Below, piece by piece: positions 25,978 to 34,053 of a stretch of DNA of 64,000 nucleotides. The notes beneath the pieces are model-generated. The model ran no database searches and was not told where the DNA came from. It saw only the letters and a program-made list of their open reading frames with translations. This DNA comes from Methylobacterium sp. C25 (GTDB lineage Bacteria; Pseudomonadota; Alphaproteobacteria; Rhizobiales; Beijerinckiaceae): NCBI RefSeq assembly GCF_021352225.1, contig NZ_JAAUVI010000001.1, forward strand, positions 964,191 to 1,028,190. The letters run 5' to 3'. Each line of letters starts with the position of its first letter. The first letter of the stretch is position 1. Made by a program: the position numbers and the translations under genes.

Positions 25978-27531
25978 ATGAGTCTGCTGCAACGGCTCGA
26001 AATGCGCCAGGGGCAAGCCCTGGTGATGACGCCTCAGCTCCTGCAGGCGATCAAACTCCTGCAGCTCTCTCATCTTGATCTCGCCGCCTATGTCGATGCC
26101 GAGCTGGAGCGCAATCCGTTGCTGGAGCGCGTCGAGGGCGATTCCGCAGCCGAGGCTGGCGCCGAGCGTGGATCCGACGCCGAGACCGAGCGGTTCGAGG
26201 CGAGCGAGGGCGGCGAAGAAGAATCCTGGCTGAAGAACGACATGGCACCGGAGCGGGAGGCCATGGAGAGCGCCCTCGATACGCGCCTCGACAACGTCTT
26301 CGCCGACGAGACCCCGATGCCGCGCGAGCAGGCCGGCGGCGACACGCTCTCGCTGACGCCGGCCTCCTATGGCAGCACCGGCGGCAGCTTCGACGGCGAA
26401 CTCCCCGATTTCGAGGCGAGCCTGACGGCCGAGATCTCCCTGCGCGAGCACCTCGCCGCTCAGCTCGACCTCGCCACTCGCGACCCGCAGGACCGGCTGA
26501 TCGGCGGCTTCCTGATCGATGCCGTCGACGAGGCTGGCTATTGCCGCGAATCGCTCGACCTCGTCGCAGACCGCCTCGGCGCGAGCCTCGATCAGGTCGC
26601 GCGGGTGCTCAAGCTCGTCCAGACCTTCGATCCGCCGGGTGTCGCCGCCCGCGACCTCGCCGAATGCCTGGCGATCCAGCTGCGCGAGCAGGATCGGTTC
26701 GATCCGGCGATGCAGGCGCTGGTCTCGCGGCTCGACCTCGTGGCCAAGCGCGATTTCCCTGCCCTCCGCCGGCTCTGCGGCGTCGACGACGAGGATCTCG
26801 TCGAGATGCTCGCCGAGATCCGCCGGCTCGATCCGAAGCCGGGCCGGGCCTTCGGGACGAGCGCCGTCGAGGTGCTGGTACCGGACGTGTTCGTGCGCGC
26901 TGCGCCGGACGGGTCGTGGCTGGTCGAACTGAACTCCGAGGCGCTGCCGCGGGTCCTGGTCAACCAGAGCTACTATGCCCGTGTCTCGAAGGGCGCGGTG
27001 GCCGAGGGCGACAAGACATTCCTCTCGGAATGCCTGCAGAACGCCAACTGGCTGACGCGCTCCCTGGAACAGCGCGCGCGCACCATCCTCAAGGTCGCCA
27101 CCGAGATCGTGCGCCAGCAGGACGGATTCTTCGTCCACGGCGTCACGCATCTTCGCCCGCTGAACCTGAAGACCGTGGCCGAGGCCATCGGAATGCACGA
27201 GTCGACGGTCTCACGGGTGACCTCGAACAAGTCGATCGGCACCAGCCGCGGCACGCTGGAGATGAAATACTTCTTCACCGCCGCGATCCCCGGCGCAGCG
27301 GGCGCGGCGTCGCATTCCTCGGAGGCCGTCCGCTACCGGATCAAGCAGCTCGTCGATGCCGAGGCGAACGACGTGCTCTCCGATGACGCCCTGGTGCAGC
27401 GCCTACACGACGAGGGTATCGAGATCGCCCGCCGCACGGTTGCCAAGTATCGGGAATCTTTGCGGATTCCTTCCTCGATCGAGCGCCGTCGCGAACGCTC
27501 GGCGCAAGCCGGCGCGCAGCTCAGCGCTTGA
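25978..27531 (+). CDS. rpoN: RNA polymerase sigma-54 factor
   Basis: A 517-residue sigma factor for -24/-12 promoters. Region I is MRQGQALVMTPQLLQAIKLL and continues QLSHLDLAAYVDAELERNP. An acidic spacer covers about residues 60-110. The core-binding domain contains FDPPGVAARDLAECL. The helix-turn-helix lies around MHESTVSRVTSNKSIGTSRG, and the RpoN box ARRTVAKYRE is near the C-terminus. ATG 25978 fits the usual N-terminus; GTG 25906 would add 24 residues. Confidence 0.96.
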   Translation: MSLLQRLEMRQGQALVMTPQLLQAIKLLQLSHLDLAAYVDAELERNPLLERVEGDSAAEAGAERGSDAETERFEASEGGEEESWLKNDMAPEREAMESALDTRLDNVFADETPMPREQAGGDTLSLTPASYGSTGGSFDGELPDFEASLTAEISLREHLAAQLDLATRDPQDRLIGGFLIDAVDEAGYCRESLDLVADRLGASLDQVARVLKLVQTFDPPGVAARDLAECLAIQLREQDRFDPAMQALVSRLDLVAKRDFPALRRLCGVDDEDLVEMLAEIRRLDPKPGRAFGTSAVEVLVPDVFVRAAPDGSWLVELNSEALPRVLVNQSYYARVSKGAVAEGDKTFLSECLQNANWLTRSLEQRARTILKVATEIVRQQDGFFVHGVTHLRPLNLKTVAEAIGMHESTVSRVTSNKSIGTSRGTLEMKYFFTAAIPGAAGAASHSSEAVRYRIKQLVDAEANDVLSDDALVQRLHDEGIEIARRTVAKYRESLRIPSSIERRRERSAQAGAQLSA

Positions 27532-27620
27532 GCGGCGCGAACCGGGCAGTCGGCTCGTCGCGTTGACTTCGCCTCCGACGCATCCTTAGTTTGATCGTCT
27601 TTGGTCAAACGGAGATGTCG

Positions 27621-28232
27621 ATGGCAGGTCTGCGGGTTACGGGTCATGGCGTCGACCTGGGCGACGCGTTGCGCAGCCGGGTCGACGACCGGATGGGGGC
27701 GACGCTCTCGAAGTATCTCGACAGCCATATGAGCGGCTCCTGCACCGGCCATGTCACGCTTCGACGCGACGGCACCGGCTACCGCACCGACTGCGTCGTG
27801 CATCTCGTCTCGGGGCTGACGCTCGAAGCCTCGGGCTCGGCCCACGACCCGCATGCGAGCTTCGACCAGACCGCGGACAAGCTCGAGAAGCGTCTGCGGC
27901 GCTACAAGCACCGCCTCAAGGACCACGGCGCGGCGAACCACAATGGCGGCCGCAGCCCCGCCGACATCGAGGCGGCCTACGCGGTCCTGGCGGCTCCCCT
28001 TCACGACGACGACGACGAGATCGAGCTCGACAGCGAGGAGTCGCATCCGCCGGTCGTCGCCGAGAGCACCAAGACGCTGCGGCGGCAATCCGTGAGCGAG
28101 GCCGTGACGAGCCTCGATCTCACCGGAGCGCCGGTCGTCGTCTTCGTTCACGCTGGCACCGGCCGCATCAACGTCGTATATCGACGCAGTGACGGCGCGA
28201 TCGGCTGGGTCGATCCGCCCGAGCGGGCCTGA
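27621..28232 (+). CDS. hpf: Ribosome hibernation promoting factor (long form)
   Basis: A 203-residue protein that dimerises 70S ribosomes when growth stops. The N-terminal HPF/RaiA domain (residues 1-105) contains LRVTGHGVDLGDALRSRVDD and DQTADKLEKRLRRYKHRLKD. The C-terminal dimerisation domain ends VVVFVHAGTGRINVVYRRSD. GGAG six bases before ATG 27621 favours this start over 27591. Its place between rpoN and ptsN is conserved in Proteobacteria. Confidence 0.93.
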   Translation: MAGLRVTGHGVDLGDALRSRVDDRMGATLSKYLDSHMSGSCTGHVTLRRDGTGYRTDCVVHLVSGLTLEASGSAHDPHASFDQTADKLEKRLRRYKHRLKDHGAANHNGGRSPADIEAAYAVLAAPLHDDDDEIELDSEESHPPVVAESTKTLRRQSVSEAVTSLDLTGAPVVVFVHAGTGRINVVYRRSDGAIGWVDPPERA

Positions 28233-28374
28233 CCGGGGCTTCGCCTCCGGTTACGTTGAAACGCCGCCGTGAGGCGGCCTGATGGAAATCGGGATTCGGC
28301 ACGCCAGGTGCCGGTCTCGCCGCCTGGAATCGGGTTACCGGTTCGGGGTCTTGTCGATGGGACGACGGTCCTTC

Positions 28375-28842
28375 ATGCCAGTTCTGGAATTCCTGAGTCC
28401 GGAGTCGGTCATCCCGGCTCTGAAGGCGCGGGCCAAGAAACAGATCCTGTCCGAGCTGGCTGGGCAGGCCTCCCGCCAGTTGCCGGGGCTCGACGAGCGC
28501 GAGATCTTCGAGACGCTGCTCCAGCGCGAGCGGCTCGGCTCGACCGGCATCGGCGACGGCGTTGCGATCCCCCACGGCAAGCTTGCCCGGCTCGACCGAC
28601 TGTTCGGCTTGGTCGCGCGGCTCGAGAAGCCTGCGGATTTCGAGGCCCTCGATGGCCAGCCTGTCGACGTCGTCTTCCTGTTGCTGGCGCCGGAAAATGC
28701 CGGAGCCGACCATCTCAAGGCCTTGGCGCAGGTGGCGCGCATCCTGCGCGAGCCGGGCCTGCTGGAGCGCATCCGCACCGCCCGTGACGCCAGCGCGCTC
28801 TACGCGCTGCTGACCAACCGCCCCACGCCCCAAGCGGCGTGA
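28375..28842 (+). CDS. ptsN: Nitrogen-regulatory PTS protein EIIA(Ntr)
   Basis: A 155-residue EIIA domain of the fructose/mannitol type. The phosphorylatable His67 lies in GDGVAIPHGKL, preceded by REIFETLLQRERLGSTGIG. It is the last acceptor of the PTS-Ntr phosphorelay and influences potassium transport, PHB and nitrogen control in related bacteria. ATG 28357 would add six residues. It closes the rpoN-hpf-ptsN block. Confidence 0.93.
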   Translation: MPVLEFLSPESVIPALKARAKKQILSELAGQASRQLPGLDEREIFETLLQRERLGSTGIGDGVAIPHGKLARLDRLFGLVARLEKPADFEALDGQPVDVVFLLLAPENAGADHLKALAQVARILREPGLLERIRTARDASALYALLTNRPTPQAA

Positions 28843-28862
28843 GAGTTAAGGACGACGGCATC

Positions 28863-29198
28863 GTGGCTGGACGAGACAGGCTCGGGATCACGCTGATCGG
28901 ACTGATGGCCATGATCGCCGCGACCACTGCACGGGCCGAGGGCGACGCGGCCTGTGCCCGCGACGTACTCGTGGCGAATTCCATGCAGCGGCAGGCGGGC
29001 GAGCAGCTCGAAAGCGCAGGAGACGATCAGGCCAGCCAGTGCCGCGTCTGGCGCCGCCACATCGACACGATGCGCCGCATCGCCGGCGTCTACGGCCGCT
29101 GCCTGTCGGGGCCGGAGCGCAAGGAAAAGCTGGCGCAGTCGCAGGGTCAGGAGACCGAGTTCGGCGCCCTCGTCCGCAGCCGGTGCAAGGGGCTCTGA
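28863..29198 (+). CDS. Small exported Cys-containing protein
   Basis: A 111-residue protein. GTG 28863 with AAGGA 10 bases upstream is preferred; GTG 28839, overlapping the ptsN stop, is an alternative. A signal peptide ends around TTARA. The mature part has four Cys (ACARDVL, QCRVWRRH, GRCLSGPE, SRCKGL), which could form two disulfides, and helical segments rich in Gln and Arg. I do not recognise a named family. Confidence 0.65.
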   Translation: MAGRDRLGITLIGLMAMIAATTARAEGDAACARDVLVANSMQRQAGEQLESAGDDQASQCRVWRRHIDTMRRIAGVYGRCLSGPERKEKLAQSQGQETEFGALVRSRCKGL

Positions 29199-29261
29199 CG
29201 CCGCTAGCGCGGTCCTTCAGCCTGTGCAGGCTTCCTCGCGTCCGGTTGCAGGGAGATGCGC

Positions 29262-30116
29262 TCAGTTCGCCGCGTGCAGGCGGGGGGCGGCCACCATCCT
29301 GAGAGGCGTCTTCGACGGCTTTCCGCGTCCGATCAGCACGGCGAAGTGCGACCGTTCCGGATCGGTCTCTAACCGGGTGCGCAGCCAGGCTGCGAGAAAC
29401 TTGACGTATTCGGCACCGACGAGCCGGGCCACGGCGGGATCCTGCCACCAGCGGCCGATGTCGAGGCCGTCCGCGACAACCGGGTAGGGCACCACCGACT
29501 GGCCGTCGGTCAGCGCGTGCTCGATCTCGATCAGCGTGCGCGGCATGTGATAGTTGGAGGTCACCACCGCGATGGTCTCGAAGTGGTTGCGCCGCATCCA
29601 GCGTCGGGTCTCGATGGCGTTGCCGATGGTGTTGCGCGCCCGGTAGTCGAGATCGACGCAGCACTCGATCCAATGGCTTTGGCTCGGGTTCAGCCGGGCG
29701 ATCTCGTCGCGGCTGGTGCGCTCGTTGACCCCCGAGATCAGCAAACGCTGCCCATAGCCGCTGGCCAGAAGCTCGATCGCGTCGCCGACGCGCTGGGCGC
29801 CGCCGGTCAGCGCGACGATGCCGTCGGCCCGGCCGGCCGGTCGACGCTCCATGCGCTCGATCGCCGAGACGAAGAACAGGAAGCCGGCAAACAGGGCAAA
29901 GGCGCCGAGAACGGCCATGCCCACGAGGGCCCGCCTGACCAGACGAAGCAGAGGGCGAGGGGCGGAGGAGGCCTGCATGGCTCGCTTGCCGTCATCCGCC
30001 CGGGACTGACGATCCTGCACGCCCTCACTCTGCCATACCCAGCCGAAGGCCTCCAAGGCCGTCAGCGGCGTGGCGATACCGAAGTCGCGCGTCCGTGAGA
30101 GCGTAGGCAGGGTCAT
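29262..30116 (-). CDS. YdcF/SanA-type (DUF218) envelope protein
   Basis: A 284-residue protein with one transmembrane helix (FALFAGFLFFVSAIERM region) and a DUF218 domain: GIVALTGGAQRVGDAIELLA, then GQRLLISGVNE, AVVTSNYHMPRT and LGAEYVKFLAAW-like closing motifs. ElyC/SanA relatives act in peptidoglycan and envelope barrier function. The start is uncertain: ATG 30116 has GGAGG immediately before it, and ATG 29978 nearer the membrane helix is possible. It lies downstream of ftsEX and is probably co-transcribed. Confidence 0.82.
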   Translation of the reverse strand: MTLPTLSRTRDFGIATPLTALEAFGWVWQSEGVQDRQSRADDGKRAMQASSAPRPLLRLVRRALVGMAVLGAFALFAGFLFFVSAIERMERRPAGRADGIVALTGGAQRVGDAIELLASGYGQRLLISGVNERTSRDEIARLNPSQSHWIECCVDLDYRARNTIGNAIETRRWMRRNHFETIAVVTSNYHMPRTLIEIEHALTDGQSVVPYPVVADGLDIGRWWQDPAVARLVGAEYVKFLAAWLRTRLETDPERSHFAVLIGRGKPSKTPLRMVAAPRLHAAN

Positions 30117-30272
30117 CCTCCCGAGCGTAGCCGCGATTGCGGCCGTGGAGAGGCGAATTTTTCCTCCCACACGGGTTTACGAATGGTTAACGCGATCTGC
30201 GCGGATCGTCGCAAGTCTCGGTTCGGATTCAGGAAATCTGGTTTTGCCCCGAACCGGTCGAGGACGCAGGCT

Positions 30273-31244
30273 TCAGGCGAGGAAGCGGCGGACCGTGATC
30301 CGCGACACCACGGCCGTCACGACGGAGGCGATCACACCGATGACGATGATGAGTGCGTAGCCGCGCCAGCTGACCTGGAAGCTGCCGAACAGGGCTTCGA
30401 TCTCGTCACCGGCCGGCCCCGAGCGCGAGAGGCGGGCGAGCACGCCGGCCAGGGCGAAAGCGAGAAGAGCCGCGCCGGCTCCAATGGCTCCGCCGCGCAA
30501 GCCGAGCCGGAAGAAGCGACTCTGGAAGGCGCGAGCGATATAGTCGTCATTGGCGCCGACGAAATGCAGCACCTCCACCACCTCCCGATTGCCGGCCATG
30601 GCGCCGCGAGTGGCGAAGACGACAGCGAGGCCAGTCGCCGCCAGCACCAGTGCGACAATGCCGACGCCGATCCCGACGAAGGTATTGGCCATGGTCGAGA
30701 GGCGCTGCAGCCAAAGCGCGTGATCGTCGAGGCTGGCGACGCCCGGTAGTGCCTCGCTCAACTGCTCGCGCAGGACCTTGAGATCAGGCGCAGGGCTGGA
30801 GGCGAGCTTAACGGTGATGAGCCGAGGCACCGGCAGGTCCGACAGATCGAGGCCGCTGCCGAGCCAGGGTTCGAGCAGTCGTTCGGATTCGGCCTTCGAG
30901 AAGATCCGCGCCTCGGCGATCCCGGGGGTTGCCTTGGTGATTTCCTGGGCGCGCGTCACATCCGCATCGATGTTGCGGCCAGGACCCGGCCGGACCTGGA
31001 CGGTGACCTCCTGCGCCACTGCGCCCTGCCACTGACCCGCGCTCGACGCGACAATCTCAGCGGCCCCCGCGCAGAGGGCGGCAAGGAAGGTCAGGATCGC
31101 GATGACCGCAGCGAGCGCCCGGCTTGCGGCGGTGTCGGTCGGCACCAGCGGAGCGTTCCGGCGGAGCGTCGCCGGCAGCGGCGCCTCGGCAGCACCGTGG
31201 GGCGGTTCGGCGGCAGGGCGCCGTGGCGCGCTGGTCTCGGCCAT
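30273..31244 (-). CDS. ftsX: Cell division protein FtsX
   Basis: A 323-residue inner-membrane protein with a cytoplasmic N-terminus rich in Ala/Pro, a first transmembrane helix near residue 45, and an extracytoplasmic domain. Three C-terminal helices follow (IVALVLAATGLAVVFATRGA region onwards). It is the FtsEX permease homologue that links division to cell-wall hydrolase activation. Its ATG overlaps the ftsE stop by one base (TAATG), a typical coupled pair. The N-terminal tail is longer than in E. coli. Confidence 0.9.
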   Translation of the reverse strand: MAETSAPRRPAAEPPHGAAEAPLPATLRRNAPLVPTDTAASRALAAVIAILTFLAALCAGAAEIVASSAGQWQGAVAQEVTVQVRPGPGRNIDADVTRAQEITKATPGIAEARIFSKAESERLLEPWLGSGLDLSDLPVPRLITVKLASSPAPDLKVLREQLSEALPGVASLDDHALWLQRLSTMANTFVGIGVGIVALVLAATGLAVVFATRGAMAGNREVVEVLHFVGANDDYIARAFQSRFFRLGLRGGAIGAGAALLAFALAGVLARLSRSGPAGDEIEALFGSFQVSWRGYALIIVIGVIASVVTAVVSRITVRRFLA

Positions 31245-31954
31245 TACTCTTCGATCCGCAGCCGGCCGTCCCCGAGCACCAGCCGGCGCGCGTCGATCAG
31301 GTCCATCAGGCCGAAATCGTGGGTGGCGATCAGCACGGAGGTGCCGAGCTTGTTCAACTCCATGAACAGACGGAGCAAGCGCCGCGCAAGGCTCGGATCG
31401 ACATTGCCGGTAGGCTCATCGGCCAGCAGCAGCTCAGGCCGGGCGATCAGAGCGCGGGCGATCGCCGCGCGCTGCTTTTCGCCACCCGACAAGAGCGGCG
31501 GAAGCACGTGCATGCGCTCGCCGAGCCCGACCCAGCGCAGCAGCTCGACGACCTCGGCGCGGTAATTCGTCTCCGAGCGGCCCTGCACGCGCAAGGGCAA
31601 CGCGACGTTTTCGTAGGTGGTGAGATGATCGAGCAGGCGGAAATCCTGGAAGACCACGCCCATGCGCCGGCGCAGGCCCGTCAGCGCTTCGTTGGAGATG
31701 CCGCTCACCTCTTCGCCGAAGACCGAGACGAGCCCCCGCGTCGGGCGCACCGAAAGCAGAATCAGCCGCAGCAGCGTGGTCTTTCCGGCCCCTGACGGAC
31801 CGGTCAGGAACTGGAACGAGCGTGGCGCGATTTCGAAGCTGACGTCGGACAGCACTTCCGGGCCCATCCCGTAGCGCATGCCGACATTCTCGAAGTGGAC
31901 GGCCGGCGCCTCGGTCTCGGAGAGCAGGCTGCCCGTCCTCGATCTGCCGGCCAC
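31244..31954 (-). CDS. ftsE: Cell division ATP-binding protein FtsE
   Basis: A 236-residue ABC ATPase. Opening VHFENVGMRYGMGPEVLSDV, Walker A TGPSGAGKTT, signature LLSGGEKQRAAIARAL and Walker B LLLADEPTGNVDP are typical of FtsE. GTG 31954 is preferred because GGAG lies six bases upstream; a TTG at 31972 is also in frame. It works with FtsX at the septum. Confidence 0.93.
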   Translation of the reverse strand: MAGRSRTGSLLSETEAPAVHFENVGMRYGMGPEVLSDVSFEIAPRSFQFLTGPSGAGKTTLLRLILLSVRPTRGLVSVFGEEVSGISNEALTGLRRRMGVVFQDFRLLDHLTTYENVALPLRVQGRSETNYRAEVVELLRWVGLGERMHVLPPLLSGGEKQRAAIARALIARPELLLADEPTGNVDPSLARRLLRLFMELNKLGTSVLIATHDFGLMDLIDARRLVLGDGRLRIEE

Positions 31955-32118
31955 GTTGACTCCGCCTGCCAAGACTCGCTCCGTCGCGCGGAATTCCGGA
32001 TCGAAGCGGCCGGACCGGAGGCCGTTTCACGGGCGGTTAACCCTGTTCGCGCAACAACCGTTTCGGTCCTTTTTCCGCGCGCGGCAACCCGCCGCCGGAA
32101 GGACCGAACCGATTTGCC

Positions 32119-32877
32119 ATGCTGATCTCCTGCCCGGCCTGTGCGAGCGAGTACGAGATCGAGGGAGTCCTCGTCGGTGCCGAGGGCCGCTCGGTGCGCT
32201 GCGCCGCCTGCAGCGAGACCTGGTTCGTCGGCCCCGAGATTCCGGACCCCGCGGAAAACAGCGAAATCGACGGGTGGGATGCGATCTCGTTCGAGGACGA
32301 ACCGGCGGCCGTCGCGGAGCCGGCGCCCACGGTCATCGACCAGCCGATGCCGCCCCCCCGCGCCGTCAAGCCCGACGCCACCAAGCGCTTTTCGATTCCG
32401 CGCCCATCGCCGGCCATCGCCGCCGGGCTCGTCGTGTTCGCGATCCTGCCGCTTGCCACCTTCGGGCGGGCCACGGTGGTGCGCGCGATGCCGCAGAGCG
32501 CGGGGCTGTTTTCGGCCATCGGCCTGCCGGTGAACCTGCGCGGCGTCGATTTCCGCGAGGTCACGGCGTCTCGCAATCCGGCCGAGGGCGCGAACCCGGC
32601 CCAGCTCGTGGTCGAAGGCGATCTCGTCGGGGTGGCCCGTGAACGCGTCGCGGTGTCGCCACTCGAGATCGAACTGCGCGACGCGCACGACCAGTCACTC
32701 TATCGCTGGACCGTGGCGCCCTCGCGCGCCGCCCTGGAGCCGGGCGAGACGGCGCGCTTCCGCGCGAGCCTCTCGGCGCCTCCCGCCGAGGGCAGCCAGG
32801 TCTCGGTACGCTTCGCCGATGCCGGTGCGGCCGATGCGCCCGCTCCCGTAAAGGACGCGCAGCACGGCCATCACTGA
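32119..32877 (+). CDS. Zinc-ribbon (MJ0042-type) membrane protein
   Basis: A 252-residue protein. The N-terminal zinc ribbon ISCPACASEYEIE...VRCAACSETWFV has four Cys and matches the MJ0042/zinc-ribbon_5 pattern. After an acidic linker comes one transmembrane helix (PAIAAGLVVFAILPLATFG, about residues 95-113). The C-terminal domain has beta strands such as QLVVEGDLVGVARERVAV, resembling the extracytoplasmic domain often attached to this ribbon. It is divergent from ftsE and precedes hpt. Function unknown, though it is a widely conserved alphaproteobacterial architecture. Confidence 0.82.
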   Translation: MLISCPACASEYEIEGVLVGAEGRSVRCAACSETWFVGPEIPDPAENSEIDGWDAISFEDEPAAVAEPAPTVIDQPMPPPRAVKPDATKRFSIPRPSPAIAAGLVVFAILPLATFGRATVVRAMPQSAGLFSAIGLPVNLRGVDFREVTASRNPAEGANPAQLVVEGDLVGVARERVAVSPLEIELRDAHDQSLYRWTVAPSRAALEPGETARFRASLSAPPAEGSQVSVRFADAGAADAPAPVKDAQHGHH

Positions 32878-32946
32878 GCCGGTGGCGCCCCCGCGCTCGC
32901 GTGTTATGAGGCGAAGCATGACCATGAGGCTTGCCCGGAGGCCCGC

Positions 32947-33516
32947 ATGACCTCTGCTTCTCGGCGCGTTCGCGTCCTGTTCGACGAAGCCGCCATCGCG
33001 CGGCGCAACGAAGAGCTCGCGGCAGAGATTGTCGCGGCCAAGCCAGAGAACCTGCTCGTCGTGGCGGTGCTCAAGGGCAGCTTCATGTTCGCCGCCGACC
33101 TTCTGCGGGCCCTGCACCGAGTCGGGCTGTCGCCGCAGGTGGAGTTCGTCCACTTGTCGAGCTACCGCGATGCGACGATCTCATCCGGCAAGGTCGAGAT
33201 CCTGCGGGATGTCCAGAGCGAGGTGCGTGGGCGCGACGTGCTGCTCGTCGACGACATCCTCGAATCGGGTCGCACGGTGGTGTTCGCCAAGGATCTGCTG
33301 ATGGCTCGCGGCGCCAAGAGGGTGCTGACCACCGTGCTGCTCGAGAAGCCCGGCAAGCGTGCGGTGACGATCGACGCGGATTTCGTTGGCTTCACCTGCC
33401 CGGACGTCTTCGTGGTCGGCTATGGCATGGACGCGGCGCATGCCTTCCGCCAGCTGCCTTTCGTCGGGCTCGTCGACTACGAAAGCAACGATCCGGATCT
33501 CTTCGGCGGCGCGTGA
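32947..33516 (+). CDS. hpt: Hypoxanthine phosphoribosyltransferase
   Basis: A 189-residue purine-salvage enzyme making IMP (and possibly GMP) from hypoxanthine/guanine and PRPP. The PRPP loop VLLVDDILESGRTV (residues 98-111) is diagnostic, and VLKGSFMFAADLLRAL and VEFVHLSSYRD match type I PRTases of this group. GGAGG five bases before the ATG gives a firm start. Confidence 0.93.
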   Translation: MTSASRRVRVLFDEAAIARRNEELAAEIVAAKPENLLVVAVLKGSFMFAADLLRALHRVGLSPQVEFVHLSSYRDATISSGKVEILRDVQSEVRGRDVLLVDDILESGRTVVFAKDLLMARGAKRVLTTVLLEKPGKRAVTIDADFVGFTCPDVFVVGYGMDAAHAFRQLPFVGLVDYESNDPDLFGGA

Positions 33517-33684
33517 GCAGCAGGAGCCGGAAAAGGGCTGCCGACGAGGATTTTCCGGAAAAAGTTCCGAATAATGCGTAAGAACGTGGTTCAAGGAACT
33601 CTGTGGCCTCAAGAATCTTGACTGTACGCCGCCACGGTTGCGAGGTCGGCCGGCAGATTTGAGAGCGAAGCCGAGGCAGCCAAC

Positions 33685-34050
33685 ATGGCGCGCATCCTCC
33701 TCGTGGATGACGAGGACACCATCCGCGGATTCCTGAAGCGCGGGCTCGAGCTCGACGGCCACGCCGTGGTGACGGCGATCGACGGCAGTGACGGGCTCGA
33801 CCGGCTCACGGAAGCCTCGGGTGATTTCGACCTCATGCTCACCGATATCCGCATGCCGCTGATGGATGGCATCGCCCTCGCGCTTGCGGCCAAGCGCGAC
33901 TATCCGGACCTCACCATCCTGCTCATGACCGGCTTCGCCGACCAGCGCGAGCGCGCCCGCGGCCTCGACGCCATCGTGCTCGACGTGCTCACCAAGCCGT
34001 TCTCGCTGGCGGATCTGCGCTCGACGGTGAAGCGGGCGCTGGCAGCCTGA
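33685..34050 (+). CDS. cpdR: Single-domain response regulator CpdR
   Basis: A 121-residue receiver domain without an output domain. The phosphoacceptor is Asp54 in MLTDIRMP; the acidic pair is in LLVDDEDTIR, and the conserved Thr/Lys are in LLMTGFAD and LTKPFSLADL. The overall sequence closely matches CpdR, which in Caulobacter and rhizobia controls ClpXP localisation and proteolysis of cell-cycle regulators when unphosphorylated. Neighbouring hpt is a conserved pairing. GAGG lies eight bases upstream. Confidence 0.9.
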   Translation: MARILLVDDEDTIRGFLKRGLELDGHAVVTAIDGSDGLDRLTEASGDFDLMLTDIRMPLMDGIALALAAKRDYPDLTILLMTGFADQRERARGLDAIVLDVLTKPFSLADLRSTVKRALAA

Positions 34051-34053
34051 GGC